Program-made: the position numbers and the translations under genes
Notes under the pieces: model-generated
What the model saw: only the letters and a program-made list of their open reading frames with translations
The model's database searches: none
Told to the model about the DNA's origin: nothing
Origin: Conus ventricosus
Lineage: Eukaryota > Mollusca > Gastropoda > Neogastropoda > Conidae
Direction of reading: 5' to 3'
DNA: 64,000 nucleotides
Assembly (NCBI GenBank): GCA_018398815.1
Contig: CM031600.1
Coordinates: forward strand, 56,962,924 to 57,026,923
Part shown: positions 57,401 through 64,000 of the stretch, one piece after another
How positions within the stretch are numbered: position 1 is the stretch's first letter
Layout of the letters: every line of letters starts with the position of its first letter

Positions 57401-58844
57401 AGAGAATTCTTTATTCTTCCTGCTAACAAAAAAAAAAACCAACATCGCACAATCCTTGTTGCAGGAGAATGTGTCGCTGATCAAGGAGATCAACGACCTG
57501 CGTCGTGAGCTGAAGATGTGTCGTACACACATCCACGACATGGAGGCGGCACTGGGCCTGCACAGCAAGAAGAACAAGAAGGGCAGCGACACCACCGCCC
57601 TGGCTCAGCTGGCCGCCAAACAGCCCTCTGCCATCATGGAGCAAAAGTTGGATGAACAGGTCAGTGAGCACGTGAACAGTGGGCAGGTGGCCTTATGGAC
57701 AATGCGTTTACCTAGGAAGCGAGGTACGATAAGGTTAGAAGGTTATGTTGCTTATAGCCCAGCTGAGTGTAAAGGGCTATATTAGGGCTGTCACCACGTT
57801 GAAGTCAACTCAGAAGTCATTCATTCACACACCCTTTAAAATACACCTTCTAAAAACACTAGAAATTTTTGTTAAAAATGTTTGTACTGTAAAATCCGAG
57901 ATCAGATGAAAAATGTTAATCTCTTTCAGAAATTCAAAGGTCACATCAGGTGGAACATCTCTGAACAAGGTTTTCATGGAGTCTGCTGTAAAATGTTTAT
58001 GTCTCACATCATGCAAATCCCAACATTCTAAAAGAATGTTTCATTGTGAATGGTACATGACTAGAATTTCATGAGTCTAGAGGTCCAGTCTCACGAGGCG
58101 CTTTTTTCTTCTCTTCCTGTTCACTGCATTTTATTAAGTAGTAGTGCGAGCGCCAGTACATCAGATGGGGAGGTAAACGGAGGTCCCGTGTACAGCATGA
58201 ATGTATCATACATGAAAGAACTCATGGCAACAAGGGAGTTGTCCCTGAGCAAAGTATGTAGGATAATCCACTTTGATAGATGTGGATATACGAACAAAAG
58301 TCATATGGGAGGCATTGAATTTCACTCTTGAGAAATGTGTTGTGAGAATGCAGATACACAACTCTTTCAAAACAGGCATGACATCAGCACCAACACGCAT
58401 TGTTTTGGATAGTGTAAATAATCATTAATTTTAAAAAATACTGCTAAACTGAATCTATATATTTAGTATTTGTGTGTGTTCGTGAGTGTCAGAAAGCATG
58501 TCAGCGTGTGCATGTGTGTGTGTGTGTGTGTGCATGCACGCACGCTTTATACCCGACACTGTGAAAGAAGAAGAGAGCCAAATGGGAGACTGGAAAAGGA
58601 AGAAAGAAAGTGTATGAAATAGAAAAGAGAGAGAGAGAGACAGACAGAGAGAGAGAGAGAGAGAGCATTTTAAAAAGCAATGACACTCATCCACCCTCTG
58701 TGCTGTGCTGTTAACCAGGTCAAGATCATCGACATGCAGCGCATGGAGATCAAGCGGTTACGACAAGAGAATCAAGACCTGGAAAAGAATGGTTCTCGTC
58801 CTCCTTCAGGTCCAGCACTCCCCCCTATGCAAACCGTCATGTAG
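41295..58844 (+). CDS. CFAP57: CFAP57 (WDR65), cilia- and flagella-associated protein 57
   Basis: Coding exons: 41318-41602, 42176-42364, 43110-43350, 44297-44450, 44957-45112, 45780-45919, 46224-46389, 47097-47422, 48106-48278, 49517-49678, 50739-50894, 51698-51791, 52404-52594, 53312-53485, 53968-54125, 54665-54808, 55474-55590, 55914-56045, 56513-56656, 57465-57659, 58719-58844. About 1208 residues against 1250 in human. Exons 1-10 encode WD40 repeats (about residues 1-665; [37 protein letters not shown]). Exons 11-21 encode a long coiled coil ([37 protein letters not shown]). The protein is axonemal, linked to inner dynein arm assembly and ciliary beating. Four one-base losses break the frame at about 43200, 47231, 48237 and 54080, but conserved sequence resumes at once, so I read them as sequencing errors. 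Intron 6 appears to use a GC donor. Flanking X-box suggests RFX control. Confidence 0.95.
43383..43449. repeat. (GA)n microsatellite in CFAP57 intron 3
   Basis: A pure GA run of about 60 bases lies 33 bases after the exon 3 donor (GTCAGT at 43351). Confidence 0.95.
44017..44281 (+). repeat. Dispersed CTGAAGA...GGTC repeat, copy 2, internally duplicated
   Basis: The core TTGAAGAAGACCTAAGAGG is followed by TCAAAACGCATTGTGATTTG and a tail ending CTCCGCCTGCAGCCGTCTCA. The leading 66 bases (GTGACTGCTCGTTCTTCATT ... GACGAAGACC) occur twice in tandem. The copy ends within about 15 bases of the exon 4 acceptor. Confidence 0.7.
44479..44600. repeat. (GT)n and (GA)n after CFAP57 exon 4
   Basis: A GT run of about 45 bases starts 29 bases after the exon 4 donor, followed by TGTGTATGT variants and a short GA run. 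Confidence 0.9.
45292..45486. repeat. AC arrays in CFAP57 intron 5
   Basis: AC runs with ATATAT and CAAACAT interruptions, the longest at 45432-45485. No exon is present. Confidence 0.95.
47783..47970 (+). repeat. Dispersed CTGAAGA repeat, copy 3
   Basis: GCTCGTTCTTCATTTTCAAC, CTTGCCTGAAGAAACCAAAG, AGGTGGAAACGCCTC and a tail ending CTCCACCTGCAGTCACCTCC align with copy 2 along its length. It sits in CFAP57 intron 8. Confidence 0.7.
48600..49265. repeat. Decayed tandem satellite, about 75-base period
   Basis: Degenerate monomers carry TGTTCATCTGCAGAA-like starts at about 48608, 48682, 48758, 48836, 48921, 48994 and 49121. Each is followed by CACTAACAAACA, GAATTCA, a CCTTGAGTGCTCTTCA-like segment and AATAAACACAT. 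It fills most of CFAP57 intron 9. I count at least seven units. Confidence 0.7.
50239..50580. repeat. AC and GT arrays in CFAP57 intron 10
   Basis: An AC run at 50240-50302 and GT runs at 50435-50457 and 50475-50526, followed by GTGC variants, are separated by about 130 unique bases. AC and GT arrays so near each other form a potential long hairpin. Confidence 0.95.
51443..51612. repeat. AC array in CFAP57 intron 11
   Basis: A long AC run (51443-51511) with CATGCATGCAC and ACGCATGCGCG interruptions afterwards. Confidence 0.95.
51734..51948 (+). repeat. Partial tandem duplication of CFAP57 exon 12 with its donor
   Basis: 51734-51805 holds the 3' part of exon 12, its donor GTAAGG and the start of the intron. 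51876-51948 repeats it with about two base changes (GAGCTG versus CAGCTT). A GT array of about 65 bases sits between. The second copy keeps the donor but has only a weak AG before it (TGTGTGGAG). Confidence 0.88.
51950..52062. repeat. GT arrays after duplicated exon piece
   Basis: GT runs with GATATAGATAGATA and TTGTGT interruptions. They are followed by unique intron sequence and, at 52205-52310, AC runs around a stretch of about 24 C. Confidence 0.9.
52655..52698 (+). pseudogene. Ghost of CFAP57 exon 11 in intron 13
   Basis: TTCATTGTGCCCACGAAGCA, TCCATGCAGACCTC and ACTCGCGAG match the acceptor and first bases of exon 11 (50723-50769: CATTGTGTCCACAG, AACGCATCCATGGCAGACC, TCAACTCGCGAG). Differences are mostly one-base losses. 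The copy is out of context, lacks an intact AG and is not expected to be spliced. Confidence 0.6.
52712..52870 (-). repeat. Dispersed CTGAAGA repeat, copy 4
   Basis: On the minus strand: GTTGCTCGTTCTTCGTTTTC, TGTGCCTGAAGAAGACCTAA, GAAATGGAAATGCATCATG, TTTTGTCCTGTAATC. The order matches copies 2 and 3. It lies in CFAP57 intron 13, immediately after the exon 11 ghost. Confidence 0.65.
53641..53678. repeat. (GT)n in CFAP57 intron 14
   Basis: A GT array preceded by a GCATGCATGCATGCAT alternating segment at 53614-53636. The intron 15 arrays at 54262-54322 (AC), 54414-54433 (GT) and 54443-54500 (AC) are similar. Confidence 0.9.
56285..56470. repeat. Three-unit tandem repeat in CFAP57 intron 18
   Basis: Units share CTTCAGAAA, CTCAT-ATGGACACCTAAGAAA and TACAC-AATCCCAGCT. 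Period is about 57 bases and the third unit is more diverged. Confidence 0.75.
57190..57365. repeat. Duplicated segment, copy in CFAP57 intron 19
   Basis: Shared with 59260-59435: a poly-A run followed by GGAAATA, then ACTTGCATCAGAAAATGTT, ACCACTAGTAAA, TCTATCTATTCTTTACT and ACAGTGCG. Identity is interrupted by small indels. Both copies have the same orientation. Confidence 0.7.
57735..57830 (+). repeat. Short SINE-like core repeat, copy 3
   Basis: TTATGTTGCTTATAGCCCAG, TAAAGGGCTATATTAGGGCT and GTCACCACGTTGAAGTCAAC resemble the copies at 13179 and 38203. It is in CFAP57 intron 20 and is the most complete on its 3' side (CTCAGAAGTCATTCATTCAC). Confidence 0.65.
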
Positions 58845-59840
58845 AGAGATTCATCATTTAAATCTAACAGCAATGGACGTGCTGGGGTCTTGGCCACACT
58901 CTGGAAAAACACTTGATGCATTTTACGATCATCGATGATCAATATCCTCCGACTATTGTAGCTTTAATTGCACATTGATGATGTTTGACCCATCTTCAGT
59001 GCTGACAGTTTTGTTATGGAATGCGGCAGGAAGCTTTCCTCTCTCATACTACAGAGTTCTTTGTATTTCAGTAAGCTTTGCTGATTTTCTCTTTAATGTT
59101 TTTAAGATATCTTTTTCTTTTTCGTAGTTTTTTTTTTTTTAACCCAGCTTTTTCCCTTCTCTTTCCATATGCTGGAGGTTGTTTGCAAAGAATATGCAAT
59201 GTGATATTATTTTTATAAATTGTGGCGCAAATGATTTTCTTGTAAAAGCATAATGCAATAAAAAAAAAAGGAAATATGTTTTGGGGACACACATAAGTCC
59301 AATGTGGGTCAGTCTTATTATTTTAGGAACACTTGCATCAGAAAATGTTAACCACTAGTAAAGCAGTTTCCTATCTATTCTTTACTCCTACAGCCACTGT
59401 TGGTATTGGAAAATTGACTGTGATACAGTGCGGACTTGTTTGGCCTGTTTGGTGGACAACCACATTTTGCGTTAGTTTTTTTTTGTATTTGCTCTCAACA
59501 TTAGTCACTGCAATGCATTGACAAAACAGGATGACAACTGTGTTTCCAGACTGTTATCTGTTTTGAGCATTCAACCACCGTCATCATGCACAGAAATTTG
59601 GAAAGTGTCTTTCTTGGGTGGGTACTACGAGAACATTTTTGTAGGATTTTGGTGAAAGGCTTCCTTCTGATGAGATGAAGTGTACGAAAATAAAGTTTTG
59701 TACATCTTGCAAACCATTTAAAACAGTCTTGTCAATTTCATGTATACAGCATGCATGTTCAATTCTACTGTGATAATGTGTTGTATATATTTGTTTATCC
59801 AAAAAAAAGGAAAAAAAAAAGGATGTGGTGAATAAATTTC
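58845..59840 (+). other. CFAP57: CFAP57 3' untranslated region with poly(A) signals
   Basis: After the TAG at 58842-58844 there are AATAAA signals at 59257-59262, 59689-59694 and 59831-59836. The second is followed by a GT-rich GTTTTGTACATCTTG stretch and looks the best placed. Which one is used cannot be told from sequence alone. Confidence 0.5.
59260..59435. repeat. Duplicated segment, copy in CFAP57 3' region
   Basis: Partner of 57190-57365. It begins at the A-run of the first AATAAA signal and runs to GATACAGTGCGGACTTG. Confidence 0.7.
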
Positions 59841-59892
59841 ACTTCGTTAGATGGCATTCTTGTGTGTTCTGTGAAGCAAACGTCTTTATTAA

Positions 59893-60039
59893 CCTCTTCA
59901 CTGCGCTGTTGACGAACGGTGTTCGTCATAAAAAGTGCCGTCTGCAATGCTCAGTTGACGAACACTGTTCATCATGATTCAACACTCTTTCTGTTTCGTC
60001 CAGCATGGGACTTAGCAAAATATGATAGCAGTGAAGGGG
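59893..60039. mobile_element. piggyBac-like MITE with TTAA target duplication
   Basis: Flanked by TTAA at 59889-59892 and 60040-60043. Ends are CCTCTTCACTGC and GCAGTGAAGGGG, a 12-base inverted repeat with one mismatch. The TTAA target and CCY-type ends fit piggyBac. The 147-base inside includes GACGAACGGTGTTCGTCA, an internal palindrome, and encodes nothing. Confidence 0.75.
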
Positions 60040-60043
60040 TTAA

Positions 60044-60461
60044 TGTAGAAAATTGCAGAATATAATCATACATGTACTTATTTAGCTCTAATTTTAACAC
60101 AAACACCAGTGCACATTAGAAATCCTTCAGTACAATGTATAAACAATGGAGCACTCAAATCACTTTCCTCTTCCTTTCTTTCTAGGTTCTATGCAATCGG
60201 GCTGCAGTGTGTATTTGCATGAGAGTGAGCGATATAGTTACTACCACTGGAGAACTCCTAGGGCTTGATATTGCTCATGATGATGATTCTTGTATCGTAT
60301 TCTGAACAGCATACAGCGCATTCACCACAAAATCAAAACTCACACAATCCGGAAAGAGAAAAGCATGAAAGTAAAAATTGAAAGACCTGACAGAGGTGCT
60401 ACTACTGTCTCCGTATATGACACAAATTTATTAACAGCAGCAGCAACGAAAGCACTGAAAG

Positions 60462-60527
<66 letters not shown>

Positions 60528-61050
60528 GTGTTTGCATCAGAAACTGATGAGAACTAGCGTGCCTATAATTCCTTGCATGGTAAAAGGTAGTTCAGATACT
60601 TTGAAGGATTTATGACAACTGTTTCTATTCTCCTGTCATTTATAAACAAGAAAATAAGCATCAGGCTTTACTTACTTCAGGTGAATGCGAGATCCTTGTC
60701 TGTCCCAGGGGCCTCAACAGAAACACAATGTTTTGACTGGCCCAGACAGAGTGCATGTTGAATTGAAGACAGCGCAGTTCTTTTGCTGACCTGTGCTCCT
60801 ACACAGGTTTTCTCTGTTTAAGAAAAGCTGCTTAAAAATCACGATTTTGCACTATGTTCTCTAACACACACGCCACAATGGGCTTATAAAGTTGCCTGGT
60901 ATCTGTATATATGCATCTTTTCATCAATGTCTGAAAATCATACTGATCTACAGGGATGTGATTCTTCTGTTGATAAAACCCTATTTTGGGGCTTTTTTTC
61001 AACCTCATACCTAGCACAGTAAAGACAGTGATCATGTAAGTATTAAATTT
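60044..61050. repeat. Intergenic sequence with (AC)n
   Basis: An AC array lies at 60463-60524. An open stretch at 60290-60460 is not recognisable. I see no gene between CFAP57 and TECR. Confidence 0.7.
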
Positions 61051-61057
61051 TGTTTAA

Positions 61058-62252
61058 AGGTCTACTTTAGAGGTTTTCGATAATTGGTCTGCTTATGCAG
61101 AAATATGAAATGTTTGATAAATTGGTAAAACAAACATCCGATTCTCTCCCGATCACACGAAATCGATCCGCGAAAGTGGGCATTTTCACCTGTAATCAGG
61201 AAAATGGGAGGTAATCAACTAAATCTTGGCATGGCATGGCTTAACTACTCTTGGATGTGACGTCACATGATGGACTGGCCGTCAGCCGCGACCTACACAA
61301 CAAGCCAACGGCGACAGAAAGCGATTCTGATGGTTCTTGCACATCCCGATCGGTATTTAATTTATCATGTAAAAGCAGTGACTATGATTGCGACAGCCAA
61401 TGTAACTCTGGGGATGTTTCTGCAAGGCCTTTACCTTATCAGTTTGAACGCTAAGTTCTTTTTACCACGTCAGTTCCAGCTGGACCACGGAAACGAGCTA
61501 TTCAGTTCCAGCTGGACGCCCGAACACATCATTCCGAAGGCGTACGGACTTTACCGAAGTCTCGAGGGAGGCTACCGACTGACTTCTTGATGCGATCACG
61601 CGTGGACGGCGAGCGGAGATTCTCCTTCCTCAAGCCTTAACGTGTTCATTCAATTTAACAAGTGTGATCTGTCCATAGATAAGAACAGAATAAACGTGCG
61701 ACTATCGTACTCATCTGTACGAGCTTCCCACTCCGCCTTCAAAGTATACGCGCACAATGCAGACGAAGTTTTTGATCCACTCGAACGGGCTCGGCAATTG
61801 TCGGAACAGCTCGTTTCCGTGGTCCAGCTGGAACTGACGTGGTAAAAATAACTTAGTGGCCCGGCATGGTTGCACCAACCGAATCCACTTATTTCGAGTA
61901 TCTGGATCAGATGGAATGTGTGCAAAGAATATCCGTCTCCTGCTGAGCTGCTGCACACGCCTACAGCACAATATCTGCCACCCCCTCGTGACCTTTTAGG
62001 CTGTGGGGATCGCAACTCGTGTTGATTTCACTTGGCGTTGGCTTGTTGTGTAGGTCGCGGCTGACGGCCAGTCCATCAAGTGACGTCACGGTTTTCGGTC
62101 TACCGCGCGGGGCTTAAACAGGTGTGCAAAACTCGTTTTTTTATCTATTAAATTCTTCCGGCGACTTTTTTTGAAAAATGAATACCATACTGTAGTTATA
62201 TGACATGTAGACCTGTTTTTAACAAATTATCGAAAATCTCTAAAGTAGACCT
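61058..62252. mobile_element. Kolobok-like DNA transposon relic with THAP domain
   Basis: Flanked by TTAA at 61054-61057 and 62253-62256. Terminal inverted repeats: AGGTCTACTTTAGAGGTTTTC and its mirror GAAAATCTCTAAAGTAGACCT (one mismatch). On the minus strand from about 62000 a THAP-type finger reads RYCAVGVCSSSAGDGYSLHTF, then after a one-base shift PSDPDTRNKWIR. TTAA targets, AG ends and a THAP domain together point to Kolobok. At 1195 bases it cannot hold a complete transposase. Inner arms are also inverted: GATGGACTGGCCGTCAGCCG at 61269 recurs on the minus strand at about 62077, and CCACGTCAGTTCCAGCTGGA at 61467 recurs on the minus strand near 61830. Confidence 0.7.
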
Positions 62253-62399
62253 TTAAAACCAACAAACAAAACTTGCTTTAAACGGAAAATTAAAAGTCGT
62301 TTTGTTCTTAAAACAAATGTGAACTCTCCTTATCCCCCTCCCCATCCCCCAAAGTGTCAAATACGATCATCCAAATTCAGAATGCAAATCAAATGGCTT

Positions 62400-62506
62400 C
62401 CTTTTATTGTTTCTTTTTTTTTACAAACTGTTTTAAACAATGAAGATTACAAATACATTTTCTTGATCAGGTGTCTGTGCTTACTTTAAATGTAAGAGCA
62501 TACACG

Positions 62507-62553
<47 letters not shown>

Positions 62554-63546
62554 ACATGATGAAAGTATAGAGGTAAAACTGTCAATTTTATGTGCTTTAT
62601 TGTTGTTCTCCTGAAAGAGGCAGAGGCAAATGAAAATGATTCAGTTTGTTCGAGAATGTGGCCAAAAGGAACACAACACTCAAAAACCAAACAAATAAAC
62701 AAACAAACCTGCACGCGACCCCATCACACGGTAAGTGTTTGCAGAATTATTGTGTGTCTAATTCCTGCCTTATGCTCCACATTCAACACCTGTAACATCT
62801 TTCTTTAAAACAAAAAATTGTTTGAGCACACAACAGTGTCATGAAACAGTTATGATTTCTGACTTAATATCGTCATAAACAGAAGCATCTCCCCAGAATA
62901 CCAAGCATAAAGCTTTAAAACAACTTTCACAACAATACAAATGCATTCTCTTCCAAATTAATCATCTACATAGCAATCTGCCTTTGATTATTGACCAACA
63001 AATGAAAATTAAGCTTTACATCTTTGCACATACTTTTCTGACTTCAGCATCCACAAACGCCGAGTGAAATGTGTTTGACCACTCTGAAGACTCATGCTAC
63101 AAGTATGATGCTGTACACTATCTTCCTGCAGATAAAAAAACCCAAAAAACAATCATTGCAATTTCTTTCAAACATTATTAAAAACAATGATGCCAAACAT
63201 AACTTGCAACGACCAATCATTTAAAAATCACTGTAATAAACAAACTCCCAACAACAAATAAATAAGGTCTAATTGAAATTTATGGGATTAGACAATCATC
63301 ATGATGAAACTTTACAAGAACAGCAAAGTTAAACATGAACTTAGTAATTAAACACTTGGCAACGTAATGGAAATCAACTATTATGCCAGATGCAACTGAA
63401 CAATCAGCGTTTCAATCTACGCCACTACACCAAACACAAACAAACTCCTAGGATATCCTGCTCACCACAATCAAGCATACAACATTACGATGGACATGGA
63501 TCTTGCCAGTGCCAACAGCGCGTGGGAAAGAGATGTGACCTTTGCC
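62400..63546 (-). other. TECR: Presumed TECR 3' untranslated region
   Basis: Downstream of the TECR stop on the minus strand the DNA is AT-rich and holds no other gene. Possible poly(A) signals on the minus strand are AATAAA at about 62603-62598 and 62409-62404. The real end is not determined. Confidence 0.4.
62508..62549. repeat. (AC)n in TECR 3' region
   Basis: An AC run of about 40 bases within the presumed TECR 3' untranslated region. Confidence 0.95.
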
Positions 63547-63674
63547 TCACATTAAGAATGGAATGATGGAAGTACGGCGGCGAGGATAGTCCTTGAACTC
63601 CTTCAGGTAGTTGCGATGCTTCCCCTTGGCCCACACCGCCATCTGGTAGAAGCCGGCAAGCATGAACAGACCCG
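63547..63674 (-). CDS. TECR: TECR last coding exon (very-long-chain enoyl-CoA reductase)
   Basis: The acceptor TTTTTCAG precedes 63674 on the minus strand. After two bases of a split codon the exon reads GLFMLAGFYQMAVWAKGKHR, then NYLKEFKDYP and IIPFLM and stop (63549-63547). This is the distinctive C terminus of trans-2-enoyl-CoA reductase, the ER membrane enzyme of the last step of very-long-chain fatty-acid elongation. The short basic tail after a final membrane helix fits the steroid-reductase-like family. Only this exon is in the window; the rest lies to the right. No frame damage is seen. Confidence 0.88.
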
Positions 63675-63939
63675 CTGAAAAACAAGACCGCAGAATCAGA
63701 CGACAGCGAGACGAAGAGGAATATTTATCGGCACTGATCTACTGATATCCTTAAAGCTGTTAAAATCTAGGCTGAAATTTAGGCTTAGCTGACTGCAACA
63801 GACTTTCCCTTAATTTATCATATCCAGACTTAAAAAAGGAAAAAGCAAAAACCATTCATGATAATTTCAAAATGGAGTGACTGATGGCGGCGAACGAAGT
63901 AAAATTTAGAAATAGAGTTTGTTTCTTACCGCCAATGAC

Positions 63940-64000
63940 ATTGACAAACAAAGCACATGACAAGACACGATGCATTTCAACCACTTGGGTCTTCTTCAGG
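63940..64000 (-). repeat. Dispersed CTGAAGA repeat, copy 5 (cut by window end)
   Basis: On the minus strand CCTGAAGAAGACCCAAGTGG is followed by TTGAAATGCATCGTGTCTTG and TCATGTGCTTTG. It matches the family core and 3' side. The 5' part lies outside the window, in the TECR intron. Confidence 0.65.

Noticed and set aside
41318..58844. CFAP57 as a pseudogene
   Set aside because: Four frame breaks exist, but all 21 exons are in order with consensus splice sites (one GC donor), conserved protein and silent-type variation. Single-base assembly errors explain the breaks better.

Overview
This is animal nuclear DNA, most likely from a mollusc and probably a gastropod. I infer this from spliced metazoan genes, very dense (AC)n/(GT)n microsatellites, and a repeat complement common in lophotrochozoans: RNase H-bearing LINEs, an RTE-like LINE, a Penelope-like element with a GIY-YIG nuclease, a short-LTR Gypsy element with a Mag/Steamer-like gag knuckle, tRNA-derived SINEs, and Kolobok-, piggyBac- and pogo-like DNA elements. 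No ribosomal RNA, CRISPR or bacterial-type operon is present.

Layout. 1-11700 is gene-poor: microsatellites, minisatellites, LINE and SINE fragments, a one-ended pogo-like remnant. 11956-23142 is one long RNase H-type LINE: ORF1 with a GDSL/SGNH esterase, then ORF2 with endonuclease, reverse transcriptase and RNase H. It was later broken by two fold-back MITEs that flipped part of ORF1, by a SINE-like insertion, and by a young Gypsy element (14377-19192, minus strand) sitting at the start of ORF2. 23100-31900 holds more repeats: a 5'-inverted SINE, a purine-only tract, a Penelope-like element with a hammerhead-ribozyme motif, a LINE-tailed SINE, a decayed second copy of the big LINE, and a BED-finger protein remnant.

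Three host genes are recognisable. ALKBH7 (33198-39034, minus, 4 coding exons) is a mitochondrial Fe(II)/2-oxoglutarate dioxygenase. CFAP57/WDR65 (41295-58844, plus, 21 coding exons) is a WD40 plus coiled-coil axonemal protein. ALKBH7 and CFAP57 are head to head across about 0.5 kb that carries an RFX-type X-box and an ETS site, which fits a motile-cilium gene. The last exon of TECR (63547-63674, minus) is at the right edge. 59893-62256 holds two TTAA-flanked DNA transposon relics.

One quality point matters for the reader. Host exons repeatedly miss a single base, often in a short homopolymer, while codons on both sides remain conserved. The two Gypsy LTRs differ essentially in one homopolymer length. 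I therefore read most frameshifts in host genes as uncorrected long-read errors, not as pseudogenes.
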